DNA of 64,000 nucleotides from an uncultured Glaciecola sp. (GTDB lineage: Bacteria > Pseudomonadota > Gammaproteobacteria > Enterobacterales > Alteromonadaceae). Under the pieces are notes generated by a model, which saw only the letters and a list, made by a program, of their open reading frames with translations, made no database searches and was not told the DNA's origin. The stretch covers positions 61,520 through 125,519 of the forward strand of contig CAKZLI010000057.1 of the NCBI GenBank assembly GCA_937125395.1. Direction: 5' to 3'. Positions 44,764 through 54,757 of this stretch are shown here, piece after piece. Each line of letters starts with the position of its first letter. Position 1 is the stretch's first letter. The position numbers and the translations under genes were made by a program.

Positions 44764-46032
44764 TTGAACAATATAGAATACGATAAGCGCCATTTATGGC
44801 ACCCATATACCTCCTCTACCCATCCTTTACCTTGTTATGAAGTCACTGGCGCAAAGGGAGTCGAGATAACGCTTGCTGATGGCGAGGTACTGGTTGATGG
44901 GATGTCATCATGGTGGGCCGCGATTCACGGCTATAATCACCCGCATATTAATCAAGCAGCGAATACTCAAATTGACGCATTTGCACATGTTATGTTTGGT
45001 GGATTAACGCATGCACCCGCAATACGATTAACCAAGCAATTACTGGCTATGGTGCCGGATGGATTAACCCGCGTATTTTTGGCTGATTCTGGTTCTGTCT
45101 CCGTCGAAGTGGCTATCAAAATGGCCTTGCAATATTATGCTTGCCAAGGCCAACCCAATAAACACAAAATCATCACTCCGCGCAACGGTTATCACGGTGA
45201 TACCTTTGCAGCGATGTCAGTCTGTGATCCAATCAATGGTATGCACTCATTATTTAAAAATGTACTGGCGGAGCAAATTTTTGCCCCCGCTCCGCAAACA
45301 CAATTTGGCCAAACTTGGAATGAGGACGATATTGCTCCGTTAGCAGATTTGATCAAAACGCACCACAACGAACTCGCCGCCTTAATTTTAGAGCCGATTG
45401 TTCAAGGTGCTGGCGGGATGCGTATGTACCATCCGATGTATCTAAAACGCGCGCGTCAGTTATGTGATCAATATAATATTTTGTTAATCGCTGATGAAAT
45501 TGCGACTGGCTTTGGTCGAACTGGTAAATTATTTGCGTGTGAGCATGCAGGCATCGCACCGGATATTATTTGTTTAGGTAAAGCCCTAACTGGTGGGTAT
45601 ATGACAATGGCTGCCACTATTTGTACGGACGATGTTGCTCAAGGTATTTGCCAAAATGCGCCTGGCGTATTTATGCATGGCCCTACCTACATGGCCAATC
45701 CCCTTGCCTGTGCGGTTGCTTCAGCTAGCTTGGATTTAATTGCAACTGGTGATTGGCACAAACAAGTTACCGACATTGAACAGTGGTTACAGCAATACTT
45801 AAGCCCATGTGAAGCGCTCGATGCAGTCGCCGATGTGCGTATCTTAGGTGCTATTGGCGTGGTTGAAACCAAAGTTGCAGTTGATGTGGCACGTATTCAA
45901 GCTAAATTTGTGGCCAGTGGTGTGTGGATCCGTCCCTTTGGTAAACTGGTTTACATTATGCCGCCATTTATCAGTCAAGAAGCGCATATCAAAAAACTTT
46001 GCCATGCCATCCATGCTGCACTAACTGACTAA
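44764..46032 (+). CDS. bioA: Adenosylmethionine-8-amino-7-oxononanoate aminotransferase
   Basis: This is a class III aminotransferase of 422 residues beginning DKRHLWHPYTSSTHPLP, a clear BioA start, with DGMSSWWAAIHGYNHP and the PLP lysine in CLGKALTGGYM. The only in-frame start near the homologous N-terminus is a TTG at 44764, with a weak ribosome site. It transfers an amino group from S-adenosylmethionine to make 7,8-diaminopelargonate. It is divergent from bioBFCD under the same operator. Confidence 0.95.
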   Translation: MNNIEYDKRHLWHPYTSSTHPLPCYEVTGAKGVEITLADGEVLVDGMSSWWAAIHGYNHPHINQAANTQIDAFAHVMFGGLTHAPAIRLTKQLLAMVPDGLTRVFLADSGSVSVEVAIKMALQYYACQGQPNKHKIITPRNGYHGDTFAAMSVCDPINGMHSLFKNVLAEQIFAPAPQTQFGQTWNEDDIAPLADLIKTHHNELAALILEPIVQGAGGMRMYHPMYLKRARQLCDQYNILLIADEIATGFGRTGKLFACEHAGIAPDIICLGKALTGGYMTMAATICTDDVAQGICQNAPGVFMHGPTYMANPLACAVASASLDLIATGDWHKQVTDIEQWLQQYLSPCEALDAVADVRILGAIGVVETKVAVDVARIQAKFVASGVWIRPFGKLVYIMPPFISQEAHIKKLCHAIHAALTD

Positions 46033-46157
46033 TTCACAGCCGATTGTGTATTTTTCCCTTATTTAGGCGACTGCACATGCATTTCCGGTGGAGAAAGTCA
46101 CAAATTTGGGTATAATTCGCTTTTTATCCGCTTATCAATAATTTAATGGAGTTCACT

Positions 46158-47555
46158 ATGGCGTACGCCTCAGTTGTCGACGTGCTAAAAGGATCTTACG
46201 AGATCGCGCAAACCGTGACTATCAAAGGATGGGTTCGTACTCGCCGCGATTCTAAAGCCGGTTTATCTTTTATTGCGCTACACGATGGTAGCTGTTTTGA
46301 TCCCGTTCAAGTCATTGCGTTAAATACCTTAGCAAACTACGAACAGATTACGACATTAACGACAGGTTGTTCATTGTCGGTCACTGGTGTCGTTAAAGCA
46401 TCACAAGGTCAAGGCCAATCAGTCGAAATCGAAGCAGCAAATGTTGAGATCATTGGTATGGTCGAAAACCCAGACACCTACCCTATGGCCGCTAAGCGTC
46501 ATAGTATTGAGTATTTACGCGAACATGCACACCTTCGCCCACGTACTAATATCATGGGTGCAGTCACTCGAGTACGTAATACCTTGTCACAAGCGGTACA
46601 TCGTTTTTTCCATGAGCAAGGGTATTTTTGGATTTCTACGCCCATTATCACCGGTTCCGATACCGAAGGTGCGGGTGAAATGTTCCGCGTATCCACCTTA
46701 GATATGATGAACTTACCGATGAATGATGAAGGCCAAGTGGATTACTCTGAAGACTTTTTCGGTAAAGAAACCTTCCTAACCGTATCCGGTCAATTAAACG
46801 TTGAAACTTACGCAACAGCCATGTCCAAAGTATATACCTTTGGCCCGACGTTCCGTGCAGAAAACTCAAACACCACGCGTCACTTAGCTGAGTTTTGGAT
46901 GATTGAGCCAGAAGTCGCCTTTGCTGATTTAGCAACCGTTGCCCAATTGGCTGAAGACTTACTCAAATATGTATTTAAAGCGGTGCTTGCAGAAAATGCC
47001 GATGATATGGCGTTTTTCGCTCAGCGCGTGAACAAAGAAGCGATTTCCCGCCTTGAACAAGTGGTTAATTCAGAGTTTGTACGTATGGATTACACTGATG
47101 CGATTGAGATATTACAAAATTGCGGTAAGAAATTTGAATTCCCAGTAACCTGGGGAGTTGATTTATCATCAGAGCACGAACGTTATTTAGCAGAAGAGCA
47201 CGTTGGTGCTCCAATCATCATGCAAAACTACCCCAAAGATATCAAAGCCTTTTACATGCGTATTAACGATGATGGCAAAACCGTTGCAGCAATGGATGTA
47301 TTAGCTCCGGGTATTGGTGAAATCATTGGTGGCTCACAGCGTGAAGAGCGTTTGGATGTATTTGATGCACGTTTAGCTGAAATGGGCTTAGACCAAGCAG
47401 ATTACAGCTGGTATCGCGACTTACGTCGTTACGGTACTGTGCCACATGCTGGTTTTGGATTAGGTTTTGAGCGACTAGTTGCGTATGTAACAGGTGTTCA
47501 AAATGTGCGTGACGTCATCCCATTCCCACGTACACCAGGCAGTGCTCCTTACTAA
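46158..47555 (+). CDS. asnS: Asparaginyl-tRNA synthetase
   Basis: This is a class IIb synthetase of 465 residues. The ATG at 46158 has GGAG 6 bases upstream; one at 46146 does not. It has an N-terminal OB-fold anticodon domain (about 15 to 105, with [14 protein letters not shown]) and a catalytic domain with motif 2 in [21 protein letters not shown] and motif 3 in [10 protein letters not shown]. It charges tRNA-Asn. It is a single gene with its own terminator. Confidence 0.96.
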   Translation: MAYASVVDVLKGSYEIAQTVTIKGWVRTRRDSKAGLSFIALHDGSCFDPVQVIALNTLANYEQITTLTTGCSLSVTGVVKASQGQGQSVEIEAANVEIIGMVENPDTYPMAAKRHSIEYLREHAHLRPRTNIMGAVTRVRNTLSQAVHRFFHEQGYFWISTPIITGSDTEGAGEMFRVSTLDMMNLPMNDEGQVDYSEDFFGKETFLTVSGQLNVETYATAMSKVYTFGPTFRAENSNTTRHLAEFWMIEPEVAFADLATVAQLAEDLLKYVFKAVLAENADDMAFFAQRVNKEAISRLEQVVNSEFVRMDYTDAIEILQNCGKKFEFPVTWGVDLSSEHERYLAEEHVGAPIIMQNYPKDIKAFYMRINDDGKTVAAMDVLAPGIGEIIGGSQREERLDVFDARLAEMGLDQADYSWYRDLRRYGTVPHAGFGLGFERLVAYVTGVQNVRDVIPFPRTPGSAPY

Positions 47556-47611
47556 ATAGCATCGCTGACTAACAAGCGCAGCGAGCTAAAAAAGCATCAT
47601 CGGTAATATTT

Positions 47612-47651
47612 AAAAAAAGTAATCAACTGTCATGGTTGGTTACTTTTTTTT
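47612..47651 (+). terminator. Rho-independent terminator after asnS
   Basis: AAAAAAGTAATCAAC pairs with GTTGGTTACTTTTTT around a short loop, with one G-T mismatch and a T-run of eight. Confidence 0.88.
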
Positions 47652-47982
47652 GCCAAAGATCTAGGACATGATCCAAAATTAGTTAATCTCTTGCTACCTC
47701 GAAAGTTAAGGTCAATTACACCACAATTTAGGCTATCTCACACTAATTGTGTCAAACACACAACAGTCTTTATTATGATCCTCCTAAGTCGTTGATACTT
47801 ATAAGCTTACAATCTGGAACAACTATTGCAAAAAGTTATCCACGGCTATGGTAATTCTCAGCCATCGCAATGCATATTAACGAGCATTAACTGACAATTA
47901 CAACTCGTTACATTTGACAACAGATCTGTACATTTAGGTCAGTTATCATTTACTTATAAAAATGGACATTAAGGCAACACAC
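47652..47982. other. Intergenic region between asnS and the RND pair
   Basis: I see no gene in these 331 bases. They hold one DnaA-box-like 9-mer (TTATCCACG at 47836 to 47844), too isolated to suggest an origin, and a 10-bp palindrome ACAGATCTGT at 47920 to 47929. The palindrome is flanked on both sides by ACATTT (47910 and 47930) and could be an operator for the RND operon. A TTGACA at 47914 may be part of its promoter. Confidence 0.4.
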
Positions 47983-49149
47983 ATGAACAGCACAATAAAA
48001 AAAACAGGCTTAGCACTAATCATCATCGCAGTCGGTGTCGGCGGTATGCTAGGCATTAAAGCTAGCGCAGAAGATAAACCCGAAAAAGAAAAAGTCGATA
48101 CCCGTCCCTCTGTTAGTATCCAAAAAGCAGAAGCGATTGATTATGATGTGGTAATTAAATCCAATGGTGAAGTTCGACCGTTTGAAACCACGGCATTGTC
48201 TGCACAAGTATCGGGAGAAGTCATTTCTTGGCATGCTAACTTTGTCGAAGGCGGCTTAGTCAAACGTGGTGATGTGCTGTTCACCATTGAAGCGGATCAA
48301 TATGACGCTGCTGTGTTGCAGGCTGAGTCTGAAGTATCACGTGCTCAAGCAACATTAATCGAAGAACAAGCCCGAGCAAACGTGGCCAAACGCGAAGCCA
48401 AAAACTTACCTAAATCCTCAGTCACCGATTTATATTTGCGCAAGCCCCAATTACTGAGCGCACAAGCATCCTTAAAATCAGCTCAATCTCGCCTCAAGCT
48501 TGCCAATCGAGATTTAAACAATACCGTGATCACTGCACCATATGATGCATTGGTTATCTCTCGTGATGTAGGCGTTGGCCAATTTGTGAATAAAGGGGTA
48601 CAAGTAGCCCGTGTTAATAATATCGAAAAAGCCGAAATTATTTTTCCCATCGCCGGTTTTGATGCTCCTTTCTTGCCGCATGACATTGCCAATACTGCGG
48701 CGACAATCGTATCTCGCGGTTTAGATAAAACTGTCCGTCAAGGGCTTATCGTTCGCGATCTTGGCCGCGTCGATCAAGCTACCCGGATGACCCATTTAGT
48801 CGTGCAAATCGATGATCCATACAGCCTTAAAAGTAACGCACCTAAGATTAAATTTGGTACGTACGTAGAAATTAACTTTAATGGCAAAACTATCACCAAC
48901 GTGTTTAAAGTCGCACAATCATTAATTAACAAACGATCAATCTGGTTATTAGATGCCAATGATGAAATGGTCGCAAAACCCGTTAATGTTATCCGTGAAG
49001 AAGGTGAGTATTTTTATATCAATGAAGGATTAAATACCGATGATCGCATGGTTATGACCTTACCGGAATACCCGCAAAATGGCATGAAAGTCAAAATCAT
49101 TGGCGCAGATGAGCCATTAGTAGCGATCAATAAGGAAGCCTACCCATGA
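47983..49149 (+). CDS. RND efflux periplasmic adaptor subunit
   Basis: This is a membrane-fusion protein of 388 residues. The ATG at 47983 has AAGG 8 bases upstream. It has an N-terminal membrane anchor (about 5 to 28), then a biotinyl-lipoyl-like half motif (VSGEVISWHANFVEGGLVKRGD), an alpha-helical hairpin (about 95 to 165), the second half motif (NTVITAPYDALVISRDVGVGQ) and beta-barrel domains. It links the inner-membrane pump to an outer-membrane channel. It overlaps the pump gene by 4 bases (ATGA). No TolC gene or TetR regulator lies beside it. Confidence 0.9.
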   Translation: MNSTIKKTGLALIIIAVGVGGMLGIKASAEDKPEKEKVDTRPSVSIQKAEAIDYDVVIKSNGEVRPFETTALSAQVSGEVISWHANFVEGGLVKRGDVLFTIEADQYDAAVLQAESEVSRAQATLIEEQARANVAKREAKNLPKSSVTDLYLRKPQLLSAQASLKSAQSRLKLANRDLNNTVITAPYDALVISRDVGVGQFVNKGVQVARVNNIEKAEIIFPIAGFDAPFLPHDIANTAATIVSRGLDKTVRQGLIVRDLGRVDQATRMTHLVVQIDDPYSLKSNAPKIKFGTYVEINFNGKTITNVFKVAQSLINKRSIWLLDANDEMVAKPVNVIREEGEYFYINEGLNTDDRMVMTLPEYPQNGMKVKIIGADEPLVAINKEAYP

Positions 49150-52100
49150 GTGAATCACACATAAAGGATGAGCAATCTAGTATCACCGAAGAGGTGGTTG
49201 ATTTAAACAAACAAGAGTCAGGGTTAATTGCGTTTTTTGCTAACAACCCTGTTGCTGCAAATCTATTGATGGGTTTTATCATCATCATGGGACTCTTGAG
49301 TTACAACTCAATTCAACGTCAGATGTTTCCCAATGTTGAAATTAATTTTATCAATGTACAAGCGACCTACCCTGGTGCAGCGCCAAGAGAAATTGAAGAA
49401 AGTATCTTAATCAAGATAGAAGAATCACTCAAAGATATTACCGAAATAAAAGAAAGTGTATCTCGTTCATTTCGCAATGGCGGGCGCATCAGCTTACGTA
49501 TTCATCAAGGTGAAGACTTAGCGAAAGTGCTTGATAAGGTCAAACAACGCGTTGATAGTATTGGTACTTTTCCTTCAGGGATGGAGCCTATTCAAGTTAC
49601 TCAAGCTGAGTTTCAACAAGACGTGATTGAGATGTCATTGGTGGGTGATTTACCACTTGAACAACTCAAACCTATTGCTAATCAAATCGAAAATGAGTTA
49701 TTGCAGCTTAGCAACGTTTCATTGGCTAATGCACAAGCCCCTAGTGATGAGATTGCGATTGAAGTACAGCCAGAAACGCTTAAACAATATAATCTCACCA
49801 TCAATGATATTTCAGCCGCCATTCGTCGTTATTCTGCGAATTTTTCTGCAGGACAATTACGGACGGATGCAGGTATTATTGCAGTGCGTGTCGAAAACCA
49901 ATTTTATAATGGTGAAGAATTTCGTCTGATCCCGGTCAAAATTGGCGAAAATGGCGGTCGCGTGTTACTCCAAGACGTCGCTATCATCAAGGATGGCTTT
50001 ACCGAAGGTGAACGGTATTTTAGATATTCAGGTCAAAATGCGATTTTTATTGATGTCAAAGCGACGAAATCACAAGATACTATTCCTGTGGCTGAATCCG
50101 TCAAAGCCTACATCGCAGAAAAAAATAAAACCCTACCACAAGGCCTAGAAATAAAAATCTTGGTTGATATGACCTACTACCTAAATGCACGTCTGGATAT
50201 GATGTTAGGTAATTTGATGCAAGGCGCTATTTTGGTGGCCTTGATGTTGACCTTATTCTTGCGCTTCAAATTAGCCTTGTGGGTCATGGTTGGCTTACCA
50301 GTGTGTTTCTTAGGCGCCATGATGATGATGCCTGTGTTCGGTGTCACCATCAATATCTTGTCACTGTTTGCCTTTATCATGGTATTGGGGATCGTGGTCG
50401 ATGATGCCATTGTGATAGGAGAATCATCGTACAGTGAAATAGAAAAATACGGCGGCGGTGTCAACAACGTCGTGCGCGGTGCAAAACGAGTGGCTACCCC
50501 AGCAACCTTTGGTGTCCTGACCACAATTGCTGTATTTGCACCGTTTACCCAATCTAGTGGATTTAAAGGCTCGTTTTTCTTTAATATTTCAATGGTTGTG
50601 ATTTTATGTTTAGTGTTCTCATTAATTGAATCTAAATTAATCTTACCTGCACACATTGCTCAAATTAAGTTTAGTCCGCTTAAAAAAGGAGGCTTCAGAG
50701 ATCGCTTTAATCAAGCATTCTTTGGTTTCGTTAATGGCACCTATCGCCGCTTCGTTGAACGCTGTGTCGAATACCGCTGGGCCGTTTTCGCGTTTTTTAT
50801 TGCGATGCTGTTAGTTAGTATTGGCTTAATTCAAGCTAACTATGTGCGCATGGTGCCAAATCCCAAAGTCCCACATGATTTTCCGTCCGTCAGTATTGAA
50901 ATGAGTGAAACTGTGTCAGATCAAACCACGATTGATGCACTCAAAACAATTGAAAAAATCATCTTGGATGTCGATCAAGAAACGATTGATGAATTTGGCA
51001 GCGGTATGATCCGTGATATCCTCGCGTTTAATCGTGGTCGTACAGAAGCGCGTATTGTAGTGCCCTTAGTCGATGAAGAATTACGTCATTATGATACCTT
51101 TGAGCTCGCCCGACGCTGGCGCGAACGCATCCCTGAAATTGCCGGTATGAAATCATTTTCAGTGCAGGATGATGTCAATGGTGGCAATGATGGTGGTGAA
51201 TTTGGTTACTTGATTTATGGTAGTGATATCACCACTCTTAATGCGGCTGGCCGATATTTAATTTCTTTGTTACAGCAAGAAAATGGCTTGTTTGATATCA
51301 GCTCGACCATCGACCCTGCCAGTAAAGAGATCAGAATGTCATTGCTAGCTGTAGCCGATGATTTGGGCTTAGATATGTCCAATATTGCGCGCCAAGTTGG
51401 GCTGAGTTTTTATGGTGGTGAAGCACAACGTGTTATCCGTGATGGCGAAGAAGTAAAAGTCATGGTGCGTTATCCGCAACTCACCCGTGAACGTTTTGCC
51501 GAACTTAAATACACCATGATCAAAACGCCATCTGGTCAAGAAGTCATGTTAGGGGATGTGGTTGAGTTAACCGAAGAACCTGGGATTTCGTATATTCGTC
51601 GTGAAGAAGGATATCGCACGGTGTATGTCTGGGGTGCCATTGATGAAGAAGTCGTTGAGCCTAATGAGGTCATTGAACAAATCAAAGAAAACCTGTTGCC
51701 ACAAATGAAGGATGCTTTTCCAGCCGTCAAAACACAACTTGGTGGCACAATAGAAGAACAGCAAGCACAGCAAGATGAACAAATTATGTTCTTCTGGGCT
51801 GGCATGATCATGGTCTTCATATTGTTAGCGGTACCGCTTAAAAGCTACGGACAACCGTTGATTATTATGTCGGTAATCCCGTTTAGTTTGACTGGAGCAA
51901 TCTGGGGGCATTTCTTCATGGGGATTGATTTATCTATGATGTCGACCTTTGGGCTAATTGCTGCTGCTGGGGTCGTCATCAATGACTCATTAGTAATGAC
52001 TGATTTTATCAATCAACGTCGCAAACAAGGCTATGATGTTAAAGCAGCTGTATTAGAAGCAGGGTGTGCGCGCTTTAGAGCAATCACGTTAACCTCTATT

Positions 52101-52349
52101 ACCACCTTCGCAGGTGTACTGCCGATCATGTTTGAAACCAGCTTACAAGCCTCGTTTGTCATTCCAATGGCCGTCGCGTTAGGGTTTGCTGTGTTATATG
52201 CAACCTTGGTGACGCTAGTACTTGTCCCTTGCTTGTACATTATCTTACTTGATCTTAATCGCCCGTTTAGTTGGATCAAACGCAAAATAACCCGGCAAGA
52301 TAGCACGGAGATAAACTCCGCGCCGCAAGGTGAATTAGCGGGCAAATAA
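49146..52349 (+). CDS. RND efflux transporter, AcrB/MdtB-like permease
   Basis: This protein of 1067 residues is of the HAE1/AcrB-like RND family: one N-terminal helix, a large periplasmic loop, six helices around 340 to 560, a second periplasmic loop, and six helices to the end. GIVVDDAIVIGE carries the paired Asp of the proton relay, and GVVINDSLVMTDFIN is the matching region in the second half, where Asn and Asp occur. It exports drugs, lipids or other small molecules with the adaptor encoded upstream. A terminator follows. The substrate is unknown. Confidence 0.92.
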   Translation: MSESHIKDEQSSITEEVVDLNKQESGLIAFFANNPVAANLLMGFIIIMGLLSYNSIQRQMFPNVEINFINVQATYPGAAPREIEESILIKIEESLKDITEIKESVSRSFRNGGRISLRIHQGEDLAKVLDKVKQRVDSIGTFPSGMEPIQVTQAEFQQDVIEMSLVGDLPLEQLKPIANQIENELLQLSNVSLANAQAPSDEIAIEVQPETLKQYNLTINDISAAIRRYSANFSAGQLRTDAGIIAVRVENQFYNGEEFRLIPVKIGENGGRVLLQDVAIIKDGFTEGERYFRYSGQNAIFIDVKATKSQDTIPVAESVKAYIAEKNKTLPQGLEIKILVDMTYYLNARLDMMLGNLMQGAILVALMLTLFLRFKLALWVMVGLPVCFLGAMMMMPVFGVTINILSLFAFIMVLGIVVDDAIVIGESSYSEIEKYGGGVNNVVRGAKRVATPATFGVLTTIAVFAPFTQSSGFKGSFFFNISMVVILCLVFSLIESKLILPAHIAQIKFSPLKKGGFRDRFNQAFFGFVNGTYRRFVERCVEYRWAVFAFFIAMLLVSIGLIQANYVRMVPNPKVPHDFPSVSIEMSETVSDQTTIDALKTIEKIILDVDQETIDEFGSGMIRDILAFNRGRTEARIVVPLVDEELRHYDTFELARRWRERIPEIAGMKSFSVQDDVNGGNDGGEFGYLIYGSDITTLNAAGRYLISLLQQENGLFDISSTIDPASKEIRMSLLAVADDLGLDMSNIARQVGLSFYGGEAQRVIRDGEEVKVMVRYPQLTRERFAELKYTMIKTPSGQEVMLGDVVELTEEPGISYIRREEGYRTVYVWGAIDEEVVEPNEVIEQIKENLLPQMKDAFPAVKTQLGGTIEEQQAQQDEQIMFFWAGMIMVFILLAVPLKSYGQPLIIMSVIPFSLTGAIWGHFFMGIDLSMMSTFGLIAAAGVVINDSLVMTDFINQRRKQGYDVKAAVLEAGCARFRAITLTSITTFAGVLPIMFETSLQASFVIPMAVALGFAVLYATLVTLVLVPCLYIILLDLNRPFSWIKRKITRQDSTEINSAPQGELAGK

Positions 52350-52370
52350 GTCTTTGCACAGCACACATCA

Positions 52371-52405
52371 AATCCCTATTAATGTCAATTGATAGGGATT
52401 TTTTT
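52371..52405 (+). terminator. Rho-independent terminator after the RND operon
   Basis: AATCCCTAT (52371 to 52379) pairs with ATAGGGATT around a 12-base loop, followed by a T-run. Confidence 0.85.
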
Positions 52406-52475
52406 ATGTCTGCACTGAATTGTGCAGGCTTATGTCCGATACAAGGATACTAAGCGCTGTCATAAAAGAGCCAAT

Positions 52476-53243
52476 ATGAAAAAAGTAACGATGATTGATA
52501 AACCACTCAACACGCACCTCGTTGAACCGCATCCAATGTTTGAACTAACTGCCGCGCCGAGCTGGCTAAGCCAACTACATCATGAAGCGCGTCGGGTACT
52601 GTATCAACAGCTTAATTATGTGGACCAACACCTCACAATTGTGATGTATCAACCTGATAAGGATTGTTTTATTCGCGCTGATGACCCGGTAAAGTGGGCA
52701 CAGCAATGTCCTGATTTGATATCGTTACATATGGAGCAGAGATCGGTGATTGGGAATGACGATGCCACGCTGGACCCAATGATGTGTCAAATTGTCTTTC
52801 ATTTATGTACGACTGCTGAACCCAATCAAGTGATTACTTATTTTGCCAAAGCAGAGCAAGCCATTACCTTATATCGACTAAACCGACAGTTCTTGGCATT
52901 CCCTGAAGGAGAATTTACCCCCACCGATGCATATAAATTGTTTATTGATGACGTCAATTTTAGTGTGGTTAATCAGCTATGGGATAAATATACCTATCAA
53001 GTTCGAGCTATGAATGCTGTGACCGCAACCGCACCTTATCAACAATCCATTATTCAATGGTTGGTATCATTAAGCCATGAAGCCAAACCCAATATTCGGA
53101 TCATCAAGGCATTGTTAGAGGCCTGTGACAATGGCCAATTCTCACTAGAGGATGATATACAACGTGCAAAAATTGACGCATTGGCATCATTCACTCCGTT
53201 ATCACAGGCATTACAACAGTTACCCAAGCAATCTAACCCATAA
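52476..53243 (+). CDS. Hypothetical protein
   Basis: This is a protein of 255 residues that I do not recognise. The ATG at 52476 is chosen over 52422 because the latter lies inside the terminator-proximal leader; AGAG is the only hint of a ribosome site. It has no signal peptide or membrane helix, is rich in Gln, His and Leu, and seems mainly helical (PSWLSQLHHEARRVLYQQLN, QAITLYRLNRQFLAF). It lies 36 bases before a STAS-like gene and a broken response-regulator gene on the same strand, so it may belong to the same signalling unit. Confidence 0.6.
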   Translation: MKKVTMIDKPLNTHLVEPHPMFELTAAPSWLSQLHHEARRVLYQQLNYVDQHLTIVMYQPDKDCFIRADDPVKWAQQCPDLISLHMEQRSVIGNDDATLDPMMCQIVFHLCTTAEPNQVITYFAKAEQAITLYRLNRQFLAFPEGEFTPTDAYKLFIDDVNFSVVNQLWDKYTYQVRAMNAVTATAPYQQSIIQWLVSLSHEAKPNIRIIKALLEACDNGQFSLEDDIQRAKIDALASFTPLSQALQQLPKQSNP

Positions 53244-53279
53244 TTTTATACTACATTAAATCTATTGGAGAATACACCC

Positions 53280-53558
53280 ATGTCGATTGAATTTACTCAC
53301 ACCGTGGCCGTCTTTCATCAAGACGCGGGGCTAGATGAAGCCGAACCTTTATTTAACTGGCTATTAGAAAACCCCAATCGAAAAGTTAACCTACATGCAT
53401 TAAAACATGCCCACACTGCGGTTATCCAAGTGCTTTTAGCCATTCGCCCCTGCGTATCTAATTGGCCAGCTGATGGGCCGTTGGCACAACTATTACGACA
53501 ACATTTACAAAACCCAGCGACAATAACAGAGTCAACTGACTCAACGATCACTTATTAA
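53280..53558 (+). CDS. Small STAS-like protein
   Basis: This is a protein of 92 residues. The ATG at 53280 has GGAG 9 bases upstream. The pattern LDEAEPLFNWLLENPNRKVNL, then HTAVIQVLLAIRP, resembles a group of short STAS-like proteins often encoded next to a CheY-type response regulator. The expected partner, a CheY gene, begins 12 bases downstream but is cut after 21 codons. It would act as a cytoplasmic switch protein, if still functional. The assignment is from memory of similar pairs and is moderate. Confidence 0.55.
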   Translation: MSIEFTHTVAVFHQDAGLDEAEPLFNWLLENPNRKVNLHALKHAHTAVIQVLLAIRPCVSNWPADGPLAQLLRQHLQNPATITESTDSTITY

Positions 53559-53570
53559 AGGCTAATAACA

Positions 53571-53636
53571 ATGAAACGGATACTACTGGTGGATGATACT
53601 CCTGCTATGCTCATGAGTATGGTAGGAGAATCATGA
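53571..53636 (+). pseudogene. Truncated CheY-like response regulator
   Basis: A good ribosome site (AAAGG) precedes an ATG whose product reads MKRILLVDDTPAMLMSMVGE plus one Ser, then a stop. This is the exact start of a CheY-type receiver (first beta strand, the Asp pair, first helix). The remaining 100 or so residues, including the phosphorylated Asp, are missing, and the downstream sequence shows no continuation in another frame that I can see. A deletion or rearrangement removed the rest. Confidence 0.7.
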
Positions 53637-53700
53637 TGTCATTACGTATTTATGTTTTTATTAGTATCCCCTTACATTTTATACTCAACAAAATACATCA

Positions 53701-53725
53701 GTTGTGTATACTAACTATGCACAAC
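53701..53725. promoter_or_regulatory. Inverted repeat before dgcN, candidate operator
   Basis: GTTGTGTATA (53701 to 53710) and TATGCACAAC (53716 to 53725) form an inverted repeat with 9 of 10 bases paired and a 5-base spacer. It lies 28 bases upstream of the dgcN start, where a regulator would act. Confidence 0.5.
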
Positions 53726-53753
53726 AATATAACTATTTTTTGAGACCATACTG

Positions 53754-54749
53754 ATGAAATTAACTCCCCCCTACGCGGTTTTTTTAGGTGATGCTGATGA
53801 TAACCTTGGCCTAAAAATGGCTAACAGTATTGCCACATGGCGGCCTGAATTATGTGTTGGTGAAGTGGCATTGCCCGAGTGCAGTGTCACAACAGGATTG
53901 CCACAAGTCAGTATCGCTGCCGCTGCACAACAAGGGGCTAAGTCGTTTGTTTTGGGCTTTAATAATGCCGGCGGACACATCGATAATAAATATACAGCTC
54001 AAATCAAAGTTGCCATCCAACATGGCCTACATATCATTAACGGTCTTCACGATAAGCTCACTGATATCCCTGAATTAGTCGCGTTAGCGCAGTTGCATCA
54101 GGTTGATTTAATTGATATTCGCCACCCCACTACCCGATTTAAGACGGCGAATGGACAAAAACGCACCGGTAAACGCTTATTAACTGTCGGCACGGATTGT
54201 TCCGTAGGCAAAATGTACACCACATTAGCTATCCATCAAGCAATGTCTGAACAAGGCTACAACGCGACCTTTCGAGCAACGGGGCAATGCGGCATCCTGG
54301 TTGCTGGTGAAGGGGTTGCAGTAGACTGCGTTGTCGCTGATTTTATTTCTGGTGCAATTGAAGCATTAACACCTGCAAATGAGCCTGACCATTGGGATAT
54401 CATCGAAGGACAAGGATCTTTATTTCAACCGGCTTTTGCGGGCGTCACCATTGGATTAATTCATGGAGCACAACCCGACGCGCTCGTTATTTGTCATACC
54501 CTGAGACGTGAATTTATGCGCGGTATGCCTAATTATCGCCTGCCGAGTATTCAACAAACAATTGAGACCAATTTATTGCATGCTCGCTTAACCAACCCAG
54601 CTTGTAAAGTCATTGGGATTAGTGTCAATACCAGTGCTGTCGATGAGCAAACAGCCAAAGAGACCTGCTTACAGATCTCACAAGAAACCGGACTGCCATG
54701 CTCTGACCCGATTCGTCATGGCGTTGCCCCGTTACTACATTTATTATAA
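53754..54749 (+). CDS. dgcN: DUF1611 protein, D-glutamate N-acetyltransferase DgcN-like
   Basis: This protein of 331 residues is of the DUF1611 family, with an N-terminal Rossmann-like part and a C-terminal P-loop domain (GTDCSVGKMYTTLAIHQAM). In marine Pseudoalteromonas the family member DgcN acetylates D-glutamate. The product is then racemised by DgcA, encoded by the next gene. The same adjacent pair is present here, 8 bases apart, which is the main basis for the call. Other members were once annotated only as NAD-dependent epimerases. Its likely role is use of D-glutamate, for example from peptidoglycan. Confidence 0.75.
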   Translation: MKLTPPYAVFLGDADDNLGLKMANSIATWRPELCVGEVALPECSVTTGLPQVSIAAAAQQGAKSFVLGFNNAGGHIDNKYTAQIKVAIQHGLHIINGLHDKLTDIPELVALAQLHQVDLIDIRHPTTRFKTANGQKRTGKRLLTVGTDCSVGKMYTTLAIHQAMSEQGYNATFRATGQCGILVAGEGVAVDCVVADFISGAIEALTPANEPDHWDIIEGQGSLFQPAFAGVTIGLIHGAQPDALVICHTLRREFMRGMPNYRLPSIQQTIETNLLHARLTNPACKVIGISVNTSAVDEQTAKETCLQISQETGLPCSDPIRHGVAPLLHLL

Positions 54750-54757
54750 GTTGTATT

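Noticed and set aside
47836..47844. DnaA-box-like TTATCCACG as part of a replication origin
   Set aside because: It is a single copy with no AT-rich unwinding region, no cluster of boxes and no dnaA/dnaN neighbours.
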